Shown here piece by piece: positions 47,115 to 58,668 of a DNA stretch of 64,000 nt; position 1 is the stretch's first letter, and the number at the start of each line of letters is the position of its first letter. The position numbers were made by a program, and so were the translations under genes. The notes below the pieces were generated by a model, which ran no database searches, was not told where the DNA came from, and saw only the letters and a program-made list of their open reading frames with translations. The DNA comes from Ischnura elegans (Eukaryota > Arthropoda > Insecta > Odonata > Coenagrionidae). The stretch covers positions 1,178,001 through 1,242,000 of the forward strand of contig NC_060252.1 of assembly GCF_921293095.1 (NCBI RefSeq), read 5' to 3'.

Positions 47115-47241
47115 CTCCCCTCTCCTCCCCACCCCGAGTTGGGCGTGATTGTCACCTCACAGCAAGCGTCCTCCTGAGTATTGTACACGTACAGCTTCAA
47201 CGCACGCCCCTCGTGGGCCTCAATCAGCGAGAACAAGTCCT
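47115..47241 (-). CDS. Grasp65: GRASP/GORASP protein, exon in second PDZ-like domain
   Basis: Reads [20 protein letters not shown] then [20 protein letters not shown], a near-exact match in pattern to the second PDZ-like part of Golgi reassembly-stacking proteins, which tether Golgi cisternae and assist unconventional secretion. The acceptor is TTGTTGCAG|AG and the donor GGGGAG|GTAAGT. The exon starts two bases into a codon. Joined to the exon at 63073-62974 it gives the Glu of SEDLFSLIE, so phase and protein agree. The next expected segment (Ser-Leu-Gly-Cys-Gly at its start) was not found at lower coordinates. Codon use is more GC-rich than the surrounding transposons. Confidence 0.93.
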
Positions 47242-47390
47242 CTGCAACAAAGACAAACACATGTAACACAATCAGCAACAGACGCAACCACTTTCCTAAG
47301 TATCTTGAGAAATAAGGCCATTTTATGATATTTATACTGAGTCAATCTGTTACAACACATGTTTAATCCAGTGATTTATTCCAATTCTAA

Positions 47391-47616
47391 AGGCCGTTTT
47401 ACAAGGAGCACGTAATTGTGCAATCTTACGTACACACCGAGGCATAATCAATATTTCGTCGTGTATAGAGGAGTATTGCTAGAATAAATGTGAGGATGCG
47501 TGGATGCGAGACGGCAAAATAACCTCTGTTCTAATCCCGAGCATGCATTCTTGCAATTTCAACAAACATTTTCAGTGCTAACCTGCAAAAATGAAGTGCC
47601 CCATGTGATATGACCT
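47391..47616. repeat. Harbinger-type MITE, family M1, copy 2
   Basis: Starts AGGCCGTTTTACAAGG and aligns along its length with the complement of 488-721, including GATGCGTGGATGCGAGA. The right end is followed by TTA (47617-47619), while the left is preceded by TAA, one mismatch in the expected 3-bp duplication. Confidence 0.75.
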
Positions 47617-48559
47617 TTAAGAGAAAATGCCATCTCTTAACTTGAATATCTCACTTTCAGAAAGCTTTTTGAACAGGCATCTACGATTTTTGTGCTCAGA
47701 GAGGTCAAAATAAGGGCTGTTGACTGATTGCAAAACAAAATACCTCTCGACATAAAACAGAGGGGCTTGAGCGACCAGCCCAAACCGCCCCTGGTGATTA
47801 CCACTGACTAGGTCAGCAGTAATCACCACGTCAGCCGATATGCAACGAACAAATGCTGACTAGGTCAGCTGATCAGCAATTGCCTTGGGCCCAGAGCTTA
47901 GGGGCCCCCACAATGCGCTTGTCTATCGTGAAGCCTATGTGAAAGATGTAGTAAAAAATACAGTAAAACCTCACATTAACGAACTCCCGCTGAACGAAGA
48001 ACTCCGTTCAACGAACAAATGCTATTGGTCCGGCCAATTGTCTATGTAAACACGGTACACCCATGTCTCGTATAGCGCAAGGGATGCGTTCCTTGGGATC
48101 TTTGCGCTATACAAATTTGCGTTATATGAGAGCGTTTTAACACTGGGAAGATAGGGATGCATTCCTGGTAGCATAGGTCTTGGGCATTGAATTTCCTCTA
48201 AAACATCTATATTCCCATAAAAAGCCTTAGAAAACATTATTTATATAAATGTTTATAGTTTAAACACCTTTAAAGATAGTATGCTTGCATTCAAAGACTT
48301 TTATTCACGTTAAAAAAAAATTCTTACGTGCTTTCGAAATTCCCTCTTGTCGTGTGGGTGGGCCAACATCTGCTATCTCAGGGGATCATAATGCGTTGCC
48401 GACAGTTGACGATATTTCAAACCAGTGTAAAAACAACTATCGTGTCACCCAGGCCCTTTTGTTGCTCATTGAAATGACAGGAAAATGCTTCTTTGAATGC
48501 CATTTCATAGCCAGCGGAGTTAATGAATGATAAATCATTTTAATTTGAAGTCCTCCAAG

Positions 48560-49075
48560 TCATTAGCAGCTACGTGAAACAGTCTTTAAATGCCTCGAAA
48601 CCTGACCCAGGTTTTCATTCCCTGAAAATGAATGAACGAGAATGCATTCTTTTCCAAAAGAATATCGTCTCATCAACACTAAAAACTAGTCGAGGGGAAA
48701 GGAGCCACTTTCAATCACAGCTTGGAGCTCATCAGAAAATGTTGTGGTGACTGCGCTATCAACACTTGCAGATTCACCTGATATCGCCGCACTGAAAATA
48801 CCTGCTTACCGTTTAAATTCTGGAACCAACCGGAGCTTTCACTGAATGTCTCGGAGCGATTACCACCCTCGTCTTTTTGTACTGATTCACTATGAACTTT
48901 CCGTATGTGTAGACCGCTTGGTTGAAGCTGGTGCAGCTGAGGTCACTGATGTTTTAACTTCGTCTTTATTAAGAATAAGGCATCGTGCGTTTAAACTTCC
49001 AAGCAATATCGCTTTGACGCTCTCCATTTTCAAAGCAATTGACTTCTTCTAGGTTTAAGGTGTTTCTTGATAAAT
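48560..49075 (-). pseudogene. T8 Tigger transposase, heavily decayed
   Basis: Successive minus-strand pieces in different frames follow Tigger order. NLEEVNCFENGERQSDIAWK is the first helix-turn-helix. SETFSESSGWFQNLNG corresponds to the second DNA-binding domain (Trp-Phe motif). AISGESASVDSAVTTTFSDE precedes the catalytic core. VFSVDETIFFWKRMHSRSFI contains the DET-type first catalytic Asp (about 48677-48640). Then come KPGSGF and FEAFKDC. Frameshifts and stops separate them, and the second and third catalytic motifs were not identified. Confidence 0.8.
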
Positions 49076-49447
49076 TCTTGATTTTTCTACACGCATTCCT
49101 ATTTTTTGCCATATTCTTTTGGTTTTTACTCTGTATGGCTCTATCTAAATCACCTTCTACCTTTGAACTGTATTCCTGAGACGCAGAAGGCCTACGACTG
49201 CGGGGAGGGAGCGAAGCCATTGTGTTTGAGGCTCTATAGCGGACCCTTTTATGTGTTGATGCTATTGATTCATATGCAACTCGGCCACCGCTCCATTTCT
49301 CCCCCGTGAATACTGATGACCTTGAAGGCTATAGCGTAGACCCTCCACCTGGAAGTCAATCGCCCGATATCCTATGACGGCAAAAATACATCTCAAACTG
49401 TATTGCTTAAAAAGAAACTCATTTCCACCAGCCTCACGCTTGATTAA

Positions 49448-50200
49448 CCCTTTCACTGCTGTGGACGTACCTAGTACGTCCGCACGGTAGACTGCGGTGG
49501 ACGTACTTTTTCTTCCTCCCTGCCATGCGTTCAGCACTTACGCCGAAGCACTTCGAAGGGACCCACTAATCCAGGACCCTTTCCTCGACGAACTCACCCA
49601 CGCAGGACCGTCTCATCGGCCCTACCAGCGGGGGCCCTACCTCCGGAAAAGTGATCGCTCTGACTGAAATGTTTAAATCAATCAATAAATCCGATCATCA
49701 AAAAATGATTGTTTTCATCGCACTCCTGCCAATCAAGCAATCAAGTACGTCTTTGAACCGTGTTTCTGCGATGAAAAATAACGATTTTGTTAACTTTGTT
49801 ATAATGATCGTTTTCCGGTGGTCCGCAGCCACGTTTTGTTGCAAGGTTAGCAAAATCGTTATTTTTTATCGCAGAGACACGGTTCAAAGACGTACTTGAT
49901 TGCTTGATTGGCAGGAGAGCGATGAGAACAATCATATTGTGATGATCGGATTGATTGGTTGATTTTCAAAATGCAATCAGAGCGGTCACTTGTCGGGGGG
50001 TAGGGCCCCCGCTGGTAGGGCCGATGAGACGGTCCTGCGAGGGTGAGTTCGTCGAGGAAAGGGTCGCGGATTAGTGACCCTTCGGAGGGTGTACCACACC
50101 CATCCTGGAAGTACCTGCTCCATGGGCCCAGGAAACGCATTTTAACATTTTCGCCGCATGTGAGGAGAAGGTTTCCGGAGATTGAACAGCAGCGAAAGGG
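49448..50200. mobile_element. Palindromic piggyBac-type MITE
   Basis: TTAA (49444-49447 and 50201-50204) flanks CCCTTTCACTGCTG and CAGCAGCGAAAGGG. A palindrome GGACGTAC CTA GTACGTCC sits at 49463-49481. Nearly all of the rest is one long inverted repeat: CGAAGCACTTCGAAGG, CCTTTCCTCGACGA, CCCTACCAGCGGGGGC and CCAATCAAGCAATCAAGTAC each recur complemented on the right. The open frames here are by-products of the palindrome. A half copy lies at 7248-7362. Confidence 0.9.
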
Positions 50201-50588
50201 TTAATGATCTAAATTATTTATTACCATTCTGTTAAGGAGACGAGATAAATTACTTCGGTAGGCCGGCTATCTGGACCCAATGACGAGTAATACTTTTGGC
50301 CACTGCACAGCAATGGATTTCGATTAATATATAAACAAAAAAGAAGATTTGAGGCGAGCAATAATGTTAATATGCGTAAAAGATTGCAATTTTGTGTGCA
50401 CTTAGCGCAAGTTCACATTTTATCATGAGAGCGTTTAAGATTTTGATTAGGCTACACTGCATTGCAATGTTTCCCTGAAGAACGAATTTGCGCTATATCA
50501 AAATTGCGCTATACGAGACATGGGTGTAGTGAAAAACCCCAATGAATGAACTCCTCTTCTACGAAACCAATTTTTGAAAACCGATTAA

Positions 50589-53500
50589 CCCGGCGGTAGT
50601 CGCGCCCATTTTCCGAACATAAATGGTCGCGTGGGGTGTCTTTGACACCCCAAAAGATTTTCTTCAATTTCTGTCGAACAGTATATATTATTTAAAAATT
50701 TCACATCGCTACGCATCCTTTGTTTATTTAGAAATGGATACACTATATATTTCAAACCATAAATTCAACTTTTATTTTTTTAAGAAAATGTTTTTGAATA
50801 CCCTATTTTCCAGTAGGCAGTCCCAGTTCCTCCGGAAAAAAATTGCCATTTTTTTGTTTCAGCCAAAGAGCACAGTTGAAATATTGAGTTATAAATACGT
50901 GGCATATACTTTTATAAACATCTATCACTGTATCTCATCATATTTTCAGCTTTGACCTCTATTTGCCTTACGTAAATACTAATAAATGTACTAAATTAAT
51001 CTACTTATCGATATTGCATCGATTTCCCAAAATGTATTCTTGAGGAAAAATTTACGATGATATTATGGTCACTTTTAACTATTGAAATGCTCCTTTTACA
51101 AATTATGTATATACAGCATTGGAAAGGTAAACTAACAAATATGTAGTCCTCAACAGAAGTTCACTTTCATGCTATTGAAAAGTTTTATTGAATCTAAAGA
51201 ATATAGAAAATAAATCATGTAAACTATTTATTTGCTTCTAATCACTTTTCAAAATTTTCAGGAAATGTGTACCACGCATTAGTTTCTAACAAAGTTCACA
51301 GTATATTTTTGTTTGTATATCAGTTGGAAAAAAAAACACATCTTCCAACTTTTTTCTTTATTTCTCCTCATCCTTTTCTCAGGCTCATTTTACGCATACT
51401 TCCCTATTTTTTCGAGTCTCTAGAGATCGTGTTCAATATCGATCTAATTTTACTGTATGGAAAAGTTAACGATCGAGTTATCTCACGAAGAAAACTTTTT
51501 TGCAATTCCTTTTATGAATTGGAATACCTAGGTATAACAAATGCACTGATATCAGCAGTGTTTGGCAAATGAAAGAAAATGGCCATGGACCCTCTCCCGA
51601 TGTTCTTGTTCGTATGATAGGTGCTGCCTATTTTGTCTAATGTGGCTAGACCTCCTTCAGTGCAGTTATAAAAGGTCAATATTTCCGGTATTCTTTTACT
51701 ATCTGTTCGTCTTGGATTCATTGATAGAAATAGCTGAGAATTGTTGGCGAAAGAATTACATTCTTTGACCATTTTACGACGCAGGAAACTAGTGCTTTTT
51801 TCTTCCTAAACCTAAATAAGCTGCTATTTTCTTCTTTCTCTTACATATACGACATTCAACTGCTAAATCTCTTTTATTTTTTGCGCACTGTTCACGCAAC
51901 CATCAAATTATTGCTTGGAATTTCATCTGCTTGCGGAATATTATTGAACCAGTAGTTCAAATTATATTCTTCCCGTTTCTGTTTACAAAAGAAAACATTC
52001 GCTTTAACTCCTCTTTTGGACTGTTATCTACAAAAACTGGACACTCTGGTTGCCATCCTGAGTAGGTACATCTTCAAATACAATCAAATTTGCCAATGCA
52101 AAAATGTTGATGCTACTTTTTGCGGAGTTGGAAGGTAAATATTGCCTATATGAACATCTTCTTTGAGAAGGAATCAATTGCTCATCAGCTTTTTCTCATG
52201 GCCCATTTCTAAATGTTGCCGTGATTTGCGAGCAAATATCTCAAATACATCTCCACTTGGTGCTAATTTACCGCTTTTCGTTTCTCTACTCTAGCAGTCA
52301 CGTTTCCGAAACGAAAAGATAAAGGGGAAAAGAGAAATATGTTATGGCTCATGGAGGAATAACATATTTCCACTCCTAATCCATCGTGGTTCCAAAACAA
52401 TAAATCATTCAGTTACTCAGCTTTATTTACCCTGATTAGCAGTAAAATTCTATTCAGGAATTTTTAGTTTTTCCTGTCTGTTTCACTGTCTCTTTTACGA
52501 GAATAATTTTCAGTGACTTTCTCTACCTGAATATTAGTGCAATTTACAATTTTCTCTGCCATTCTATCAATGAACATCATACGAAAACAAACCATTCGTG
52601 TTTTGAATCAAATTTTTTTTTGCTAACATGTCCACACCTCTCAGTAACACTGCTACAATTTTATGTTCTTACGCTTGGTCTTGATCCCTGCGTATTGCAT
52701 GTTGCAACTCCATACTTTACAACGTACATAAGCTCCCTTCCCTTTTACAAAAGTTCATCATCTCTGCACTGTTGTTCAGTGTAAGTGTCATGCGCAGCTA
52801 TACGACACCCATCTTATTTTTCATCAGAATCAATCTTCCTCCCTCAAAGATTCATTCAAAAGACAAAGACTCTTTCTTTTACTCTAGAGGTAGCTGACAT
52901 GTAGTATGAATTGAAAACGATGAATGTAAGTGTTATTGGGCCAACCTTCAATGGTAAATTCACAGAGACATGTAAATAATGATTTTTTTGAATAACTACA
53001 GCACTAACGTAATTGAACGAAGTCTTAAAAAAATCACTTCTAAAAAATCGCATTTTCTACAACAGTTGACGTCAGAAACAAATAATTCCTCCTCCTAATT
53101 TTCAATCAAAAGTCAAAATATATTAGCTTTTTCCTTTTTTCAGAAAGACTGCATGAATCCATAGAGTACTGAATGAACGTGCTGTAAGTATCACATGATC
53201 GATTTTTCGTGGCTCACTTCGAGAAAAATCACTGTAACATTATTAGAAATTACTTTCTATTTCTTTACATAAATTGAGGCAATAAATAAACCAATACATA
53301 AATATTTATTTATGCAAACATAAAAAGACAACATTCATGGCCAGTTTCAGAAAAAGTAGCTATAATATCTGATGAGAATGGATGAAAAACATTCAAGGCG
53401 ACTATAAATACTAAGCAGTAAACCGTAGCGAGAACGGTCGCGTGGGGTGTCTGGCGCACCCCACTCTGCAGAGCTTTGACAAAAGTAACTTTTCTTAAAA

Positions 53501-53658
53501 ACTTGCATTGATTTTATAATGATCTTTTACATTTATCCTCAAAAAGCTTAAAAAATCAGCTAGACGAGGTTACAGATCATTGCAGTCACAATTGCAAGAA
53601 AAAATGGCGCTTATATAAGGCTGGGGTGTCCGGGACACCCCACGCGACCACTGCCGGG
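50589..53658 (-). mobile_element. piggyBac-like element PB3
   Basis: TTAA at 50585-50588 and 53659-53662 flanks CCCGGCGGTAGTCGCG and its imperfect complement CGCGACCACTGCCGGG. GGGGTGTC TTT GACACCCC (50633-50651) and GGGGTGTC CGG GACACCCC (53623-53641) are palindromes inside each end. A further GTCGCGTGGGGTGTC copy is at about 53439. The decayed transposase is on minus. Confidence 0.88.
51480..52200 (-). pseudogene. PB3 piggyBac-type transposase fragment
   Basis: Minus-strand reading ADEQLIPSQRRCSYRQYLPS followed by NSAKSSINIFALANL (about 52193-52085) is the first catalytic Asp region. Lower down, KRIPEILTFYNCTEGGLATL, DKIGSTYHTN and GSMAIFFHLPNTADISAFVI (51772-51512) are the domain after the third Asp, followed by YKRNCKKVFF. 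The family's usual GVD at that Asp position is GLA here. Frameshifts and stops lie between. The N-terminus was not identified. Confidence 0.78.
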
Positions 53659-54180
53659 TTAAAAAGCACGCAAAGTGATTGAATAATACGCACTTAGGCT
53701 TCCTAATTGTGGTCTCTGGCCCGCAATTTGCATTGCAGCTGAAGAAATCAGCACTGTTTCGAAGTGTGCGAAGGTAGAATGAAGATAACTCAAGCAGACT
53801 TGCTTCAATTTCCATGCCCCCAGGATGATGCAACGTGCGTATCATACCCGGGGAACAAACTCCCGATCAACGAAATGGCAAAATTTCGGTCCCTTGACTT
53901 TCGTTAAAGAGAGGTTTCACTGTACTCAGATTACTAGAACCAAATTTATTTTGCAATCATAACATTCTACGCACTCATTTCTTGTTTTATTTATAACATA
54001 CTCAGGGTATCAATATCATATAAAAATAAATTAAATAAAGTGTTAAGAAGATAGAAGAGACCCTGATGCTTTTCTGAAACGACTACTCACAACGGTTACG
54101 TATATTTAGCGATGAGTCGGTTCCGCTACATGGCTCTCGGTACTGCCCCTTCTTGGTTCAAATTTCTACCGCATCAAATA

Positions 54181-56030
54181 CAGTAAAACTTTGATTTTAC
54201 GCAGTTGGAGGGACTGAAATATGGGCACTGTGTAAAATCAAAGTGTGTAAAATCAAGAGTTGGTATTGAGTTGGAGTATAGTTTCCAGGATAACACTTGC
54301 TCATTATTTTTAGAACGCTTAGTAATACACTTTAGTACAGTTCTGATTTAGGCCAGAAACAGAACCAGAAAGTCTCACACGTGAGGTTTCATAGTAAAGG
54401 AGCATGAAATCCTTTTCAATCGCGTCACATGTTTCCCCGATTCAATTACTCATTTGGAGGCAAGAAAATGAAGCCTAATAATCTTATTTACTCACAAGCA
54501 ACACCACAGATGACATGTTACCTTAAGAGAAACAATGTTGCATTCCTGAACAATGTTTCCCATTGTTGAATTGCTAACATTTCTGGCACTAAGATTACTT
54601 CTGTTACCCAGGAGAAATTTTGGAATGGTGATACTAGATGCTCGCAGAGAAGCTAATTTTCGAAACTAATCTCACTAAAAGCAGTTTTCAGGAAATCCAT
54701 TTAACCACATCCGGTGTTTAGATCACTTTTTTTTAAAAAGTGATCTAAACACCGGAAAAAAGCATTTTCCCATGAAATTTTAGCACCAGTAGATAGGATC
54801 TACCGGGTATAGCTTCTCTGTCGGCATTCTTCCGCAGATTCAGCGCCGGGACCTTCGACTCACAAGCTGTGTGACTCATCTTCACGTAATATTTTGCTTC
54901 CCCATATCTGAAAACAACACCGGACTCTTTTTGTAATTCGATTTAATGGTGCTAAGCCATTCCTCAGTTAAAGGGACTGCCTTAACACTCACGTCTTGAG
55001 TTTGACTTCTCTGGGTTACTTCAATGATTACATGACGATTGACGACGCGAGTTATTCTCCGAGGGATTAACTCCCGTTCCGTTAAAAATAAACGCTTGCC
55101 ACCTGGCGGGGTGTAAGTTTCAACCATCTTTCATTTAAACCCACTGACAATGCGATACAAGTTGAGTCAGCTCTGATAAGCGCGCCGCGCAATTAACTTT
55201 CCCTCACCTCCATTCTCTAAGACTCGTCCCCGCAGATGTGGGGTTAGCCCGCGGAATGAGGGAACGCATGCTGCTTTTATCATCGTTTTGAATCACCATC
55301 GACTTACGTCCATACCAGAAGTACGACTTTTTTTTGGATCACCTTGGAAGCCAAAATTTTGGCACGGGAGGATTTTTAATGGATCATCTCACCGTTATAT
55401 TTCGCCGGGGCGACGGAAAACATAGCATTGGCAAAATTCTAGAAAACTTTCCGTTAGGGCTAGATATTCCGTAGTTCATAATTCTGGATAAACGATCATC
55501 TACTGTAATTACAATCAATTGGTTATAAACAGCTCCCAACAATAAGTCGAATAATAAACGAAAGGTGATAATGTTAATATCTCCGGCGATCATCTGCCTT
55601 AATCAAAAGTAGTTACGCATACACGGCGATTGCCGTATGTTTTAGGTTTCGATATCCTTCAACGGCAAATTTGAACTAAGAGAGATATTTGCGTTCGTAA
55701 AGGAGACTGAAATATTACTGAGAAGACGCAGGAAGAAACAATAATTAGATTCGCGATGTTTTTAGTTTCTCGTTCAACAGCGCAACGTCATTTCAACCGT
55801 TCCTGTATTCATTTTTGCTACTCATTGAGACGAATGAATAACCTAACTTCATATTGCTCCAATCGGGATTTTCAAAAAAAGTCGAAAGAAAGCTGCGTAA
55901 AATCAAGAAAAGATGTAAAATCGAAGTTTCACCATTGCAATTCCCTATACTTTCCGGCCGGACTTGAGTGTCGCTGCGTAAAAACGAGACTTGATGTAAA
56001 ATCAAAGTGCGTAAAATCGAAGTTTAACTG
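54181..56030. mobile_element. Tigger-like element T9
   Basis: CAGTAAAACTTTGATTTTAC at the left and GTAAAATCGAAGTTTAACTG at the right form inverted ends between TA (54179-54180 and 56031-56032). GTAAAATCAA motifs repeat near both ends. An unidentified minus-strand frame at 55127-54882 (ELIPRRITRVVNRHVIIEVT) is the only notable coding-like segment. No Tigger transposase motif was found. Confidence 0.8.
54711..54755. repeat. Perfect 20-bp-arm hairpin in T9
   Basis: CCGGTGTTTAGATCACTTTT and its exact complement are separated by 5 bp. Confidence 0.85.
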
Positions 56031-56754
56031 TACAGACAATGCTACATTGAGGCCGCTTTCAGACGAAACGACTTCTTGCCAGCTGCCGTTCACATGATAT
56101 TCAGGCGGTGCTCAGAAAATACGACTCTCAGCAACGCAGTGTGGACTGCAATATACTGCGATCAGCGGAAAATCGTTTCAAGTGAAAGTGGTGTTACGAT
56201 TGAATCACGTACACATACAGTAAATCTTCGACATACAAGCAAGATATGTTCCCAGAAATTGTTCGAAAGTTGATAAACCTATGCAAGGCAAAGAAAAGTG
56301 TTGTTATCCTGCAGAATGCAACACTGCATTGCAACTATGCTTTAATTCACGTCTGCTCAGTTTATCCATGGTGTCGCTGTAGCGGCGTATCGGGCAGTTT
56401 ATTGTTGAGGTTGTAGGAACTGTGACAGTGAAGCATGCAAGTGAGTTGTCAATTAAAGTAACAATTTAAGCTACATCGCAGAATACAGAACATATTTTGA
56501 ACTGACTCACTAGTTACAACAAATTAACGGATGATGTCATCAGATGTTGGGGGAGTTTCACTATAGATCCTGATGCTATGAAGTGTGTAAACTGTGCTCT
56601 GAGCATATTTCGCGTGGCCAATCAAATTCAACCACTACTTTTCGTATGAAGATTTTCACAGATTCTTTTATCAATGTTGGTGGTGGTTTTCGGGAATTGC
56701 TGCGTACGTAACATTTTCACACTCAACGTTTCACTCCTCCCACTGGGAATGTTA

Positions 56755-57540
56755 TCAATGGGAGGGAAACCGTTCTCGTCCTGAGCTTATACATGTTTCG
56801 TTACCCATCGTTGACCCTATTTTGAATTTTAGGCGATAGCCGTCGGTCATTAGATTGGGCCAGGAACCCTCTCCCTGTGTGGCTGAGGTTATATATCCAT
56901 CCTCCCTATTAAAGTTATTAGGCCTTTTCGCTATCTCGATGGATTCACGCATAAGACGCTGATGATATTCTACCGTCTTCGCCAATACCCATGTAACGTT
57001 AAACATTATTCTATGCCCAGGGCTGGAGGCCTAATGTTCAGCGACAGCTGATGCGTCCCACTGATGTAATTTTAACGCTCTTTCGTGCTCTTTAAGCTTT
57101 TGGGTGATTGAACGCTGGCTCTGTCCCATGTAGCTTCTGGCGCAGCAGCAGGGAACCTCATACACTCCCATGGATTGAAGGGGAGGATGGCTATCCTTCG
57201 GTGAAGGTAGGATATTTTGAATTTTCTTCACCGTGCGGAAGTGAGTCTTCATGTAGCCTTTTTGAAGGATCCTAGCGATTCTATCAGTGACCCCGGAGAT
57301 GTATGGAAGTTTATCATATGTTAATTCTTCCCCTTGTGGTCGTCATCTTGAGGCGGGTGTCTTTCTTTCATCGCTCTTTTTATGAATGAGACACTGTAAC
57401 CATTACCTTTCAGTGCCCACATAAGGTGTAGCATTTCACCACTGATATGCTCCGCATCAAACACGATTTTGGCTCGGCGGGTTAGAGTTTCGAAAAGGCC
57501 TGCATCATTAGCATATGGAGAGGGTTCCTGGCCCAATATA
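56755..57540 (-). pseudogene. Penelope-like element, GIY-YIG endonuclease region
   Basis: Reads LTRRAKIVFDAEHISGEMLH with GNGYSVSFIKRAM. After a frameshift, YDKLPYISGVTDRIARILQK leads to FRTVKKIQNILPSPKDS and SMGVYEVPCCCARSYMGQSQ RSITQKLKEHERAL. GVYEVPC and SYMGQ correspond to the GIY and YIG halves of the nuclease, followed by the conserved Arg and His/Glu-rich KEH motif. A TAG follows ASAVAEH, then SSPGHRIMFNVTWVLAKT, RESIEIAKRPNNFNREDG continues in the same frame. The reverse transcriptase domain is absent (5' truncated). Confidence 0.88.
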
Positions 57541-57924
57541 CAGGCATCCCCCGAGTTATGTAAGAGATGCGTTCCGGCAGACTCTGCGTAAGTCGAAATT
57601 TACGTAAGTCGAACCTTTGAGTTAGTGCTTCAGAGATTTCGATCGGCGCGGTGAAATTCTCAGCGAAGAAATGCGCGGTAAATTCTCGGTGAAGTTTCAT
57701 TCAATTCACTGCGATATTCATGAATTCTACTGCGTATTCTTACGTTATTAGATACAAAATTGATAAACATTAATATAGTCTGAGAGTTGCATCTCGAGCA
57801 TTGCCAATCAAAATGCATAATATTATTCCCAGAGTTGACCAATCGCGTGGATTCAGGAAAGTACGTATCTCAACGCTACATTACTAAACTGAATACTTAA
57901 ATTGATTCATTATGTTATAAGAAA

Positions 57925-58668
57925 TATTCAAAATCTTAGAACAGAAGAGTAAGAATATAGGGCTCAGAATAAATGAGAGAAAAACCAAATACATGAGAAT
58001 GTCGACCACGGAAGACAGAAGATGGACTCAAAACGTTACATTTGGGCAGTACAACTTTGAAAATGTAAAATATTTCAGCTACCTTGGTACTAATTTAAAC
58101 TGTAAGAACTCAATGACAGAAGAGATCAACAAGAGGATAATGGCTAGAAATAGGGCTTACTTTGCTAATATTAAGCTCCTGAAGTCAACTCTTCTATCTA
58201 AGGAGATGAAATTCAAGATCTATAAGACACTTATCAGACCGGTCGTGACATATGGAGCAGAAACGTGGAGCATCTCCACTGGAAACGAGCAAGCTCTGCG
58301 GATATTTGAACGGAAGCTTTTGTGAAAGATATATGGTCCCGTGACAGATGGGGTAACTTGGAGGATAAGAACAAACAAGGAAATAGAAAATATTATCCGA
58401 GGCGAAGACATAGTGAGGTTTGTGAAGACCCAACGGCTAGCTTGGCTAGGTCATGTAAAAAGAATGAGTGAAGAAAGGGTGCCTAAGAAGATTCTACATG
58501 GAAATATGGATGGAAAGAGAAAAAGAGGAAGACCGAGGAAAAGATGGATGCAGGATGTGGAAGATGACATAAAGGCAATGAGGATTGTCAGATGGTGGGA
58601 GAAAGTGCAGAACAGGAGAGAATGGACAGGCGTCTTGAGGGAGGCCAAAGCCCATACCGGGCTGTAGT
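57925..58668 (+). pseudogene. RTE-type LINE, C-terminal reverse transcriptase end
   Basis: KNIGLRINERKTKYMRMST, then NVKYFSYLGTNLNC and RPVVTYGAETWSI are the thumb and post-RT part of RTE-like LINE proteins. FERKLL is followed by TGA, then KIYGPVTDGVTWRIRTNKEI, KTQRLAWLGHVKRMSEERVP, KRKRGRPRKRWMQDVEDD and the end REAKAHTGL with a stop. It is 5' truncated near 57925. One in-frame stop otherwise spoils a well-kept frame, so it is fairly young. Confidence 0.9.

Larger units (their letters stand above)
48058..50526 (-). mobile_element. Tigger1-like transposon T8
   Basis: The termini CACCCATGTCTCGTATAGCG and CGCTATACGAGACATGGGTG are perfect inverted repeats between TA (48056-48057 and 50527-50528). 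They resemble the CAGGCATACCTCGT-type ends of Tigger1. The TTGCGCTATA motif recurs. It holds a decayed minus-strand transposase and the palindromic MITE at 49448-50200. Confidence 0.88.
47961..53922. mobile_element. Tigger-like MITE T7, split by two insertions
   Basis: The ends CAGTAAAACCTCACATTAAC and GTTAAAGAGAGGTTTCACTG lie between TA (47959-47960 and 53923-53924). Its own sequence is only about 0.42 kb: 47961-48057, 50527-50588 and 53659-53922. The rest is T8 and PB3. Inner CGAACTCC and CAACGAA motifs repeat at both ends. Confidence 0.8.

Noticed and set aside
49651-49935. Two similar proteins on opposite strands (49651-49899 plus and 49935-49741 minus)
   Set aside because: Both are translations of the two arms of the palindromic MITE, so the similarity is a DNA inverted repeat and not a gene pair.
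54882-55127. 81-codon minus frame in T9 with regular-looking composition
   Set aside because: No recognisable family and no splice partners. It is noted in the T9 entry but not called as a gene.
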